Shown here: piece after piece, positions 9,203 through 18,983 of the stretch
How the letters are laid out: each line of letters opens with the position of its first letter
Numbering within the stretch: the first letter of the stretch is position 1
Assembly: GCA_963693315.1 (NCBI GenBank)
Contig: OY856187.1
Location: 74,469,394 to 74,533,393, forward strand
Source: Diogma glabrata
Taxonomy: Eukaryota; Arthropoda; Insecta; Diptera; Cylindrotomidae
DNA length: 64,000 nt
Direction: 5' to 3'
Position numbers and translations under genes: made by a program
Notes under the pieces: generated by a model
Seen by the model: only the letters and a program-made list of their open reading frames with translations
The model's database searches: none
What the model was told of the DNA's origin: nothing

Positions 9203-10661
9203 TTTTAATTACTGTAATGAATCCATTAAAACCAACATAGAACAACAAATAGCTGTGAAAAATGTTTACAATGGTATGGCATATCCATTGCCGTATATTA
9301 TTTTTGGACCACCGGGAACAGGAAAGACTACGACGGTTGTTGAATGCATATTACAATTATGGATAAACATGCCAAAAGCAAATATTTTAATTGCTGCCTC
9401 ATCAAATTCAGCATGCAACGAAGTAGCAATGCGTCTGATAAAAGTCATACCAAATCATCAAGTTTTACGATTATTTTCTAAGTCGCAAGAAAAATGTATT
9501 GATAAAATAGACGATGAAATAATAGAAGCTTCTAATCTCGATGAATATGATCATTACTTTCCGTCCATCGAAGAATTGTATCAATATCGTGTAGTATTAG
9601 CAACTTTGACCACAGCAGGTAGATTGGTGCAAGCAAATTGCAAAACGAATCATTTTACTCATTTATTTATTGATGAATGTGGCTGTTCAACAGAAGCATC
9701 TGCCATTATACCGATTAGCGGTTTATTATCTGAGGTTGGTAGATTTACAGGATATATAATACTCTCTGGAGATCCGTTACAATTAGGGACAGTAACACAC
9801 TCAAAAATGGCAAAAAGTTTAGGATACGGCACTTCCCTACTGGAACGATTGATGAATTTAGATGTTTATAAGAAAGATGATTTAACACAAGAATATAACA
9901 ATAATATTATTATAAAATTAAAGCAGAATTTCCGATCACATCCAGCGTTGCTCCATCTTTCTAATACAATGTTTTATGACAATGAGTTGATACCGTTGGC
10001 TCCTAAAGGTAGGTTTGATTTTAATATTTTTAAAATCTATTTGTTTATCTTATTTAACTTTTTTGTCTATTTATAGAACAAGTTGAATGGGCATTGGGGT
10101 GGAAATACCTTGTGAATCGTAACTTTCCAATGTTTTTTAAATCTGTGATAGGAAGAGCACAGAGAGAGCCTAGCTCACCAAGGCATGTCATGTTATAAAT
10201 AAACAAAATTAATATTCATTTGTTATTTTTTTCACAGCTGGTTTAACGTAAAAGAAATTGATAACGTGATCAAATACGTTGGACATCTAGTTAACACAAC
10301 AATCAACAATAAGAAAATAACTGAAGCTGATATTGGAATTATCTCACCATATCGTAAGCAATGCCAAAAGATTCGGGATCAATGTATTAAAAATAATTGG
10401 AGTAATATTGAGGTTGCTTCAGTTGAGTCATTTCAAGGAGCCGAAAAATCGATTATTATTTTATCAACTGTACGTGCACAAAGCAGATCAATTGGATTTT
10501 TAGACAATCCAAAACGTTTAAACGTTGCATTAACCCGTGCTATGGGTTTACTCATTATTATTGGTGATCCGAATGTTCTTAAAACCGATAGACATTGGAA
10601 GAAAGTTTTAAGATATTGTGCCGAAAATAAGGCAATCACTGGTGAACCTTTTAAACTATAG
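9203..10661 (+). CDS. MOV10/Armitage-like SF1 RNA helicase, C-terminal helicase half
   Basis: Exons 9203-10008, 10077-10182 and 10238-10661; phases agree, giving 444 residues to a TAG stop. The first exon is placed after a TTTCAC-AG acceptor, but its frame is open back to 9078. Motifs in order: Walker A GPPGTGKT, DECG for motif II, ILSGDPLQLG, KLKQNFRSHPALL, SPYRKQ, SVESFQGAEK, and NVALTRA near the end. This order and spacing match UPF1-like helicases; SPSWFN and NPKRLNVALTRA point to the MOV10/Armitage branch, which unwinds RNA in small-RNA silencing and transposon control. Full-length relatives are about twice as long, and I find no intact N-terminal half, so the locus is a partial gene or a decaying copy. 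Intron 2 is GC-AG. Confidence 0.85.
10183..10237 (+). other. GC-AG intron in the helicase gene
   Basis: The donor reads CCAAG|GCATGT and the acceptor TTTTTTCACAG|CTGG, a 55-base intron. Splicing here joins AG to C and restores the family motif SPSWFN. No GT donor nearby keeps both reading frame and motif. Confidence 0.8.
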
Positions 10662-11106
10662 TTAAGGCTTTATAATTTCTATTACATGTTTTACCTGAAA
10701 TCAATTGCATTCCGTTTTTAAAATTGTTGTATTATTAGGAATTAAGTTTTAATTTGAATTTTGATTATTAATCTTGTTCAATGTGTTTTAATCTGTTAGA
10801 ATATTTTGTTTAGTTTTTGTCAAGCAAGATAATAAATTACGCCAAAGAAAAGAATTTAGTCTAAATTGCTCTACATTGTATTCCTCGATATACATTCCAT
10901 TGAATATGATATGAGTTTTGACTGAGTTTAACCAAGATCAACCAATTAAAAAATCTCGCTATGGTCATCATCATATTTTAAAAGTAGTCATCATTTAATT
11001 TCGACAACATCTATAAATGGTTCTTCTAATGTGTTCTAGATTTAAAGTGATTTATAATTTCGGGCAGATATATAAACACTTTAGCCAAATATTTCCAAAA
11101 TAAATC
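10662..11106. other. Short convergent intergenic region
   Basis: Separates two genes that converge: the helicase ends at 10661 and the ALKBH8 stop is at 11107 on the other strand. An AATAAA at about 10830 is a candidate poly(A) signal for the helicase. No other feature seen. Confidence 0.6.
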
Positions 11107-12974
11107 TTATATTTTCTTAAAAATAATACACCAATTACCTTGGTCATAATAATTTTCTACTATTTCAATTTCTTTAATTTGTTTGCATAAATCAATTAAC
11201 TCATTTTCTTCGAAAACATGATAAAACCTCAAGAACACTTTTTCCTCATTATTTGATGTTTCATCTTTATTTTCTTTCAATTTCCACGGCACTAAAATAT
11301 CAGAATGTTTGAACTCTGTTCGATTTGTATGAATAGGTAAGTCTAAATTTTCAATAACTTCCACCCCACCATCCGTTATAGGCTCCTCAGCCTTTTGTTT
11401 ATTCAATTTCTTATTTTGTCTTAAATAACTTGATTTTTTATTATTAGCTTTTTGATTTTTCGCCCAAACATATATTAATCCTTTTCCATTTTGAACTAAT
11501 ATTCGTGACATTTCTTTGATTGCATTCAATCGACGTTCTGCCGATGCTAAATGATGAATAACAGCAATACTTATGCACGCATCTATTGAATTGGATTTAA
11601 GTGGAACATTAAGACAGTCAGCTAAAAATATATTTAAATGTTTTTGTTGACATACGTTGAGCAAACTTTTACTTCGATCACAACCAATTTTAAATATATT
11701 TTTATTTGTACTTAAGTATTTTCCATTTCCACATCCAATGTCACATAATATTGACCCGGATTGAAGGGAGTTGATAAACAATTCAACTCGAGGCCATGGT
11801 GAGTGTCGTGTTTCACTGAAATGATCCCCAATTTGATTATATACCTTATGCACATTTTCTAGTTCCAACCTGGCGGCATCGTTTTTAAGTCCATTTGTTT
11901 TTAGGCCGTCTAAATACGAATCACAAAAATGTTTGAAATCACACTCGCACTTGATGAATTTCAATTTCCGAAATGTTAGTGAAACTCTCATCGATCTCTT
12001 TTCAATAGTTAAACCATTTCTGTTATTTATTGTAGGAAGAATGTCTGTCATTCTGGGTGTTATGCCATGAGTCCAGCCTAATCGAGCTTCATTTGACATT
12101 AACAAAAGTGAACGACGTTTCAAACGAATATTAGCGTGTTCAGTTTTACTACGAAATTCCATAACAACATCACTATTTAATGACAACGATAAAATAGGAT
12201 CCCAGAATGCACTATGTGTATCCACATGTGGAGGAATACCTTGTCCTGGTTCATATTTGTTAGCTGTCATTTGATCAGGTAAATACCATGCCAAATCTGG
12301 TAGCTTTTCTTTTAACTTTTTCCACAGGCCATCACAAGAACTGGGTATTTTATTATCTAGTGGTTTATTCACATCAATGTTATTCGAACCGTACAAAAAT
12401 TCATATCCAAAATGCTTTACTTGTCTATGTTTTAAAAGTTTTCCATCATTTTCTTCATTCCAATCGATACTATTCATAATATCATTTTCTTCTTTTTCTG
12501 TTATAAAATCTTCAATGATTATCAATCCATTTGGAAGTTGAACATTCCATGGATTGTTTTTAAGCATATCATCGGGAATGGTTTGAGTATATGATAAAAT
12601 TAAAACGTTATCATCTTGTCCCAATTTCGATTTTCCATTCATTTCATCATATATCTTACATGAGTCTAAAACATTATTAAATACAAGAAAGCAATATGAT
12701 TTTCCTGGAATCATAATTATATCTTTGATTAAACAATATTTTGTTATTTCTTCGATTAAAAGTTCTTGTTTTAACCCTGTACTCAAACCAGCATTGCATA
12801 TAGTGAGGATCTGAAATATTGACACTTGAAAACAAATTTTGGATGTAATGATAACCATAAAAATCTTACACTTGTTGCATTTGTAGAAAATTCCACGTTA
12901 ATATCATTTGAAATTAGTTGTTGACATCTTTTTTGTTTCTTTTCAATTTTTTTTGCATAATTTTTTGATATCAT
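11107..12974 (-). CDS. ALKBH8: ALKBH8: tRNA wobble-uridine methyltransferase/hydroxylase
   Basis: Two exons on the minus strand, 12974-12870 and 12810-11107, joined by a 59-base GT-AG intron with phase kept, giving 602 residues. Domain order is that of animal ALKBH8: an RRM (about 30-110); the AlkB 2-oxoglutarate/Fe(II) oxygenase (about 125-325) with KYEPGQGIPPHVDTHSAF, iron ligands near H230, D232 and H283 and a 2OG-binding arginine near 310; a Cys-rich turn CECDFKHFC; and a TRM9-like SAM methyltransferase with CDIGCGNGKYL near 392 and ISIAVIHHL. The C-terminus YYDQGNWCIIFKK is the family's conserved end. The enzyme finishes mcm5U-type wobble modifications on tRNA. The start is the first Met in exon 1 that leads into the family's basic N-terminal region (ISKNYAKK). 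No lesion seen. Confidence 0.96.
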
Positions 12975-13356
12975 TGTAAATTCACATTGTAATAATGTGA
13001 TTTTTTTTTTGTAAACTGACAGTTCAGCTGTCACATTTGATTTGGTCGATAAACACAAACAAGAAAGTACTAGAGTTTATTATTAAAACAAAATAGGTTT
13101 AAAATATATGCTACATAGTGTTTTAACGTCAAGAAATGTGGTTTTTTCATTATAAATATATATATTGCATTATAGTTATACAAATATTTAAATCTTTTGT
13201 TTAGCTCCCTTGAAGAAATATTTTAGGAACAATAACTAAAAGAATAAAATTCTTCGTAAATCGTATTTATCCGCATCGCAAGTTTCATGTAAACTGTCTT
13301 AATTTTTGTTTGTGATTTGGCGGTCAATTAAAGTTTAAATACAAATATTATAATTA
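12975..13356. other. Upstream region of ALKBH8
   Basis: Between the ALKBH8 start and the Tigger-like element. It probably holds the ALKBH8 promoter and 5' UTR, but I see no decisive core-promoter motif. No ORF supported. Confidence 0.4.
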
Positions 13357-14961
13357 CAGTAAACCCTCCTACAACGCGACACTTCTATAACGCGTTTTCG
13401 CTACAACACACTTTTTAAATTGAGGTATTTTTTTCTCACAACGCGATTTTTTTTCCTACAACGCGATTAAAAAAAATATACTTTAAAACAAATCACTTTT
13501 CTCGCAATGTTTAAAATTTGTCATGGGTTGTTTTGTTTAAATACCAAAATGTATGTATTTTACAGTTAAAGTAAATTTAGAATGAAAAGAAAGTTTATTG
13601 GACAAGGCAAAAAGTACCTGGAGGTCGCCCAGTATTCAGGTGGATTCACTCGCGACTGAGCTATATGAATGGGTTCCCAGCCAAACTAATCATCGGCACG
13701 GTACATCAAAATCACACCTTGATCCAGCCCATTTGCTAATCATTTTGCGTGATCCTTTGCACACCTGGATCGTTAACACACGTGCAAGGAAGGAGCACGC
13801 AAACCCGGAGACAATAGCACCTGGAGACAATAGCACCATTCACGAGCGTGGAAAGGACGTAACAAAAACAGCGTTCCTGTTTTGCACTTAACTGCTAATT
13901 TATTTAATGATTTTGGATCAAGGGATCATAGCGAATTTCAAATCAATTTATATCCGTAAGTTGTTTCAACTAATTTTAGACAGAATAGACACCACAAATA
14001 ATACCAATCAGCGAAGTTTGAAAACAGTTCTCAATTTGGATTGTGTGGAAATTGTTACTGCGTCAGTTAAAGAAATGAGCCAATCCACGTTTAATACTTG
14101 TTGTAAAGTATTATTACCGGAAATGGTAAATCAAAGAGCTGCTGTTGAGCCAACTCAGGATGCATTTGGGAAAATACTGAATATTGCACACGCAATCGAA
14201 CGCGATGAGTTCGATGAAATAACATTGGGCGATATACAAGAATTAATTACAGAGGATGAAATAAACGAAGCAGATTTGGTTGCAATAGTCAGTAAAATAC
14301 TGCTGATTGAAGATAGTAGTTCTGAAAATGTATCAAATGAAGAATGAAGATAAATCCAAGAAATTTACTATAAAAGATTTAGAAAAAGGTTTAGATATGG
14401 CGAAGAAGTTAGCGAATTATTTTTTAGAGATTGATCCACTGGAAGAAAGAGCTAAAAAAGAAGAAATTTAGAAAATTGCCTGTCTGACATTGACGAAATT
14501 TATAAAGATTTACTCGCAAAAAGAAAATAATCCTAAATAACTGATTTTGACCAAGCCGAAATTGATTGCAAGGACTAACGAACCTATTTCTTGTTCCAGT
14601 AGCAAAACGTTCGTGGCAGAATCCTCTTATCCGATGAAGAAGAATTTGCATAAATAATACGCATCAACATGTCTTTTTATATTTCAATTTTTATAAATTT
14701 GTATTTTTATTTAGTCCTTCATTTTTAAGTACGTGAGTTATTTTGTTGATTTTTATTAATTTATTATAACTTCATCGAAGGATTTCTAAAAAAATCATAA
14801 ATATTAACTCATTAAAGTTTCATTTTATTAATTTAAATGCAGTTTTTTATACTAGGAACCTAACCCATTTTTTCAATAGAGTTCATGTCTCTTACTACGC
14901 GATTTCCTATTACACGACGTTTTCTTAGAACGCATCTGTCGCGTTGTAGGAGGGTTGACTG
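13357..14961 (+). mobile_element. pogo/Tigger-type DNA transposon, degenerate
   Basis: Terminal inverted repeats begin CAGTAAACCCTCCTACAACG on the left. The right end is the complement, with ACGCGACAGATGCG-like inner sequence and a GTTGACTG end; they match over about 25 bp with one difference. Both ends are flanked by TA, the Tc1/mariner-pogo target. ACAACGCG-like words recur subterminally. The interior holds only the C-terminal part of the transposase (13907-14347), so the element is a 1.6-kb non-autonomous relic. A 97-codon ORF at 13598-13891 is not convincing as transposase. Confidence 0.9.
13907..14347 (+). pseudogene. Tigger/jerky-like transposase, C-terminal fragment
   Basis: Encodes LDQGIIANFKSIYIRKLF, the classic segment after the second catalytic aspartate region of pogo/Tigger/jerky DDE transposases, followed by the usual LNLDCVEIV...TASVKEMSQSTFNTC helix region and an acidic tail. 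The N-terminal CENP-B-like DNA-binding domain and most of the DDE core are missing. The protein cannot be catalytic. It sits entirely inside the TIR-bounded element at 13357-14961. Confidence 0.85.
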
Positions 14962-16397
14962 TATATATCCCATAAATAGGATGTATGCAAATGAAAACGT
15001 CTATTCTATTTTGAAATCCGCGTTTTTGCACAATAATTATTTTTGCACGAGGCTATAGTAAAAATCTCGCGATCTTTGAAGTCTGAACATACATCCTGTG
15101 TCGGTAATACATTCCAATTACCCTTAATATTTAAATTAAATTACTGTTGGTTACATTACAAAAACAAATATTACAATAATTGTTAATTCCTTTTATAAAT
15201 CTCTTTAATCTATAAAATGAATGGGGGGAAGTGCAGTTAGTGTGGGTAATCTGTTAATTGAGTCTATTAGGTAGAAATAAATTGAAGAAAAGTTGGCGGC
15301 GGTATTTACTTGATCTATGTTCCTGTGCCTATTGTCTACGATTCATATAAAAATATTTATTTCGAAAGAAACGTCTAAAAATCATTATCGCCTGCGTTTC
15401 ACTAGATAGTAAACATTTGAGCAAGGTGTTGTAAAAGTTTTGCAATGGCTATTCAACAAAATTCAAATACTATTTATTATAATTAAAATAAAATAAATTT
15501 TAAATGTTTTATATTTTGTTTATTCATATCTTTTGATATCTTTCATATCCTTAGTCTACTGCATTCACATGATTGTTTTTCTCGTTATTTTTTGTATTTT
15601 TGGTTGTTGTTTTCTCCATCCAAAAACGCGTAGAATGTAGCGCCGCCAATTATGTCAATCTCAAAACTAATATTCACCAAAAAACAACGATAGTAGTATT
15701 TTATTTGCCCAATCGGAATTCGCATTGAACTGCCAATACGCAATTTTCAAATAAAATGAACCATGGAATTCGATTTGGATGTCTAGTGTTTTCTGGAGGT
15801 CAGTAATACTTGTTCAGCAAGTAAATAAAAAATACAAAAATCAGCAAACTTATTTATTTAATTTTTTTTTATTATTATAATAATTTGATAGTTCTGCGTG
15901 TTAATTTACTTACATTACTTATACTTAAACTTATTATACTTGCATTTTTATTAATAAATACTAAAATCAAATTGTCAAAACTTCAAAATTTTGAAATTCT
16001 GACAACTTTTAGAAATAAAAAATGATGGATAGTGAATTACGCGTTGAGTACGCGAACTAAAATACAATTCCGACTTTTCAAAACCAACTATTTTGTCAGA
16101 TTTGGATTTGGATTTGGTTATATAAAATTGTTAGTGCAATTTGGCAAATAAAATACGGCTGATAAAACAACCAAATTATCTCGGTCATAGCAATTTTGGT
16201 TGTTTCTTATCGTTGTTTTTTTTTAAAGTCGATAGGTTTATATCGACATTCATACTTTTTTTTAAATATTTTAATAATTTTGTTTGTTCAAACTTAACAA
16301 GTATTATAATAAATTTCATAACGAATAATGAAATTAGTAAGAATTCTATGGATAATTTAAAGATTCGAATTGATGAACTTTGGAATGCAGAGGTTAA
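14962..16397. other. Intergenic AT-rich interval with a dispersed repeat
   Basis: No gene supported. The stretch 16185-16320 (TCATAGCAATTTTG ... TTTGTTTGTTCAAACTTAAC) recurs in the same orientation at 34953-35028. A 105-codon ORF at 16141-16458 runs into the MITE and is not supported. Confidence 0.5.
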
Positions 16398-16630
16398 GGC
16401 CCGCTATACACCTGGACTAAACTATGCGAAATATGCGAACTATGTTTTTAAAAAATAATGTATATAACGTAATTATAGAAAAAAACATTACGGAAACAAA
16501 ACATTTAAAAAAGAAAAGAAAAACGGAAACATTACATTTTTTTAAAAAGCTTTATTCGCATTAAAACATTACTTTTTTAAAAACATAGTTCGCATATTTC
16601 GCATAGTTTAGCTTAGGTGTATAGCCCGCC
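16398..16630. mobile_element. PIF/Harbinger-like MITE
   Basis: A 233-bp palindromic element. The left arm starts GGCCCGCTATACACC; the right end, read in reverse complement, is GGCGGGCTATACACC, and arm similarity continues for about 60 bp through ACTATGCGAAATATGCGAAC. TAA flanks both sides (16395-16397 and 16631-16633), the PIF/Harbinger target duplication. No coding capacity. Confidence 0.8.
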
Positions 16631-16638
16631 TAATCATT

Positions 16639-17018
16639 TGTAGCGACTCGAATATTAACTATTCCAGATGCGCTACTATATGAACGACATCACTTATGTC
16701 TCAATCCAAAATCGCAATCAAATAATCATAAAATAATATTGGAAGTCAAATTACTTGTTTTATGTTTTAACACAAATACACAATCAAGACACAACCAAAA
16801 TAAATTATTTTATATAATTGATAGGTATTGCTTATTTTCCAATCAATCAGTTTTAAGAAATTAAAAATAAAACATTGTTAATAATTACGTTCTGTATAAA
16901 TAAATGTATAACAAAATTAATATTATATTTTGTTTAAATAATTAAAAAGATCTGGTGAAGTCAGATGTGCCAAGAGTGAAAATAGATTCTGCAACCCCAG
17001 GGTTGACGGAAAACTATA
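16639..17018 (+). repeat. 5' LTR of the CsRn1-type element
   Basis: Starts TGTAGCGACTCG and ends GGAAAACTATA; identical to 22090-22469. Contains a TATATAA box near 16810 and AATAAA words near 16866 and 16898. Confidence 0.95.
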
Positions 17019-17019
17019 G

Positions 17020-17031
17020 TGGTGACCCCGA
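17020..17031 (+). other. Primer-binding site, tRNA-Trp type
   Basis: TGGTGACCCCGA one base after the LTR end. This is the tRNA-Trp-complementary sequence known from CsRn1-clade elements. Confidence 0.8.
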
Positions 17032-18033
17032 ACGCGAACTAAACAGTGTTAAAAAAAAGAGAAAAAAACTAGTTTTGTGTGTGTTTAAAAACTAACTCTC
17101 GAACTGGTTTATACAAAATTTTTTTTAATACCCAAAAAACAGTTTACCGTTTAAAAATTTTGTTTCCAGAATTTAATGATATTTATGCAGAATTTTAACA
17201 ATTTCTTTTTCTTATTTTTTTCTATAGTTGAAAACAATTACGCAATTTATGAAGTGACGACGTTTTGAAATACCAGTTGAAAAGGTTCATAGTCAACCGT
17301 TTCAGAACAAGAAAAACTCAATCAGCTCGCATTCATTATAAAATTATGTTTTAACTATTCATCGACAGCAGAATACAGCAATTATTTTCAACATTTTCAA
17401 CATAAAATTATTAAATATCAACAACTAACTTTTTCAAACTATCATCAAAAATTTCAAACCAAATTAACGGGACATCAATAATTTAAATTGGAAGCAACAA
17501 TTTTTCAAAATATCATCAAAATCAAAAACCAATAACTTAACAACAAGTTAATTAATTAAAGATCAGCAATTTAATCTTCAAAATATCGCAAACAATCAAA
17601 AAAAAAGGAACTTCAAGGTAAAACAAAAACGAACTTTAAATAAATTTTGTTACGCATATATACATAATATATTATATTTATATTTAAATGAATTTTTTTT
17701 GATATTTTAAATTGCTTAATTATTTTCCCGTAATTTTATAATATTTTTTTTTGAAGTTATTGTTAATTTTCTTATCTTTTGTAAATATATCTAAATATTA
17801 ACAATTACATAACATAATACAAAAAACGATACATAAAACAAGAAAATCTTTCTTTTCGAAGTTTTCTTTTTTTTAAAAAATTTTTTATAGAACGTTACTA
17901 CTTACTAGATTTAATAGTACAAAATACGAATTTAGATTGAGTTGTATTTGATTCGCTTAAGTTAACAAACGGTTTCTCCTATAGTTTCTTTTAACATTCA
18001 AATATTTGAACGAAGATATTTTAAAAAAAAAAA
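17032..18033 (+). other. Untranslated leader of the CsRn1-type element
   Basis: About 1 kb between primer site and gag start, A-rich with poor coding potential. Several T-runs and AAC repeats; no other feature recognised. Confidence 0.6.
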
Positions 18034-18954
18034 ATGGGAAATCCGAACAACGATATGGACACATCGGACGCAAAACCAGGGGGATCAACAGAAGTTTCCG
18101 CTTCTCAGGGTGTGAGACTACCAATGTTTTGGCCACACAACGCGAAGACTTGGTTTTTGCAGGCAGATGTACAGTTCGCAATCAACAAAGTTGTTAGCGA
18201 CAGCCAAAAATTTGGCTTAACCATTGCATCTTTGCCACCTGATATATGCGAAACTATCCTCGATATACTCGAAAACCCACCTGAAGCCGATCGTTACTCA
18301 ACATTAAAAACAGCTTTAATAGAACGTAATTCCATCTCGGAAGAAAAAAAGTTGGAAGCACTCCTCGATAAGTCGGTTATTGGCGACAGAAAGCCATCTG
18401 AAGTGTTTCGGCAAATCAAAGGTTTAGCTGGAACAAGGTTTTCGGAACAAGTTCTACAATCACTATGGATTCGAAAGCTTCCTGAGTTCATACGTATAGC
18501 TCTGGTACCACTACAAGAAGGCCGTACCTCGGAAGAACTAGCAAAAATGGCCGATAAGCTAAACGAAGCAGTATCGGCTTCGAACTCAGTGAATGCAATG
18601 TCACGCCAATCACGGTCAACCGAAAAATTCGATTTTCAGGGTCCGAATAGAAACCGTCACGGTAGTCACCAGTCACCATCACGTGGAACGAGTTTAGAAC
18701 AGCGCATGTCTCGAATGGAACAAATGCTTACACGATTGTCTACTCAGCTGAGAGGTCGCTCTACGAGCCGAAGATTTTCTTCACACTCTAGAGACCGTAG
18801 CAATTCTCACTCTCGTTTAGGACGAAACAAGCAACGATACTGTTGGTTTCATCGTAGACATGGCGATCGCGCAGAACACTGCAAGCTACCGTGTGAACAT
18901 CCAAAAGCAATGAAGCCATCAGCTTCAGAAAAACTGGAAAATGACCCAAACTAA
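18034..18954 (+). CDS. Gag of the CsRn1-type element
   Basis: A 306-residue Gag. The N-terminal region has [20 protein letters not shown] (near residues 28-47), the capsid signature of arthropod CsRn1-like elements, then [12 protein letters not shown] and [16 protein letters not shown] Ser/Arg-rich segment (about 200-265) precedes the single finger [18 protein letters not shown], a CHCC spacing typical of this clade instead of the retroviral CCHC. The ORF is intact and ends GAC CCA AAC TAA, placing a slippery heptamer right at the stop. The start follows an A-rich context after the leader; an upstream ATG at 18006 is in another frame. Confidence 0.93.
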   Translation: MGNPNNDMDTSDAKPGGSTEVSASQGVRLPMFWPHNAKTWFLQADVQFAINKVVSDSQKFGLTIASLPPDICETILDILENPPEADRYSTLKTALIERNSISEEKKLEALLDKSVIGDRKPSEVFRQIKGLAGTRFSEQVLQSLWIRKLPEFIRIALVPLQEGRTSEELAKMADKLNEAVSASNSVNAMSRQSRSTEKFDFQGPNRNRHGSHQSPSRGTSLEQRMSRMEQMLTRLSTQLRGRSTSRRFSSHSRDRSNSHSRLGRNKQRYCWFHRRHGDRAEHCKLPCEHPKAMKPSASEKLENDPN

Positions 18955-18983
18955 GTGGTATTGCGGTCGAAGCGACGGACCAC
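18945..18983 (+). promoter_or_regulatory. -1 ribosomal frameshift signal between gag and pol
   Basis: CCCAAAC (18945-18951) lies in gag phase as C CCA AAC immediately before the gag TAA. Three bases on, GTGGT (18955-18959) can pair with ACCAC (18979-18983), enclosing GTCG (18966-18969) paired with CGAC (18973-18976) over an AAG loop. The pol frame is closed upstream by TGA at 18942 and open from 18945, so it needs the -1 shift. Function is inferred. Confidence 0.8.

Noticed and set aside
13598..13891. 97-codon ORF in the Tigger-like element
   Set aside because: No similarity to pogo/Tigger DNA-binding domains that I can see; probably chance in a less AT-rich patch.
16141..16458. 105-codon ORF
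   Set aside because: Runs into the Harbinger-like MITE and has no recognisable content.
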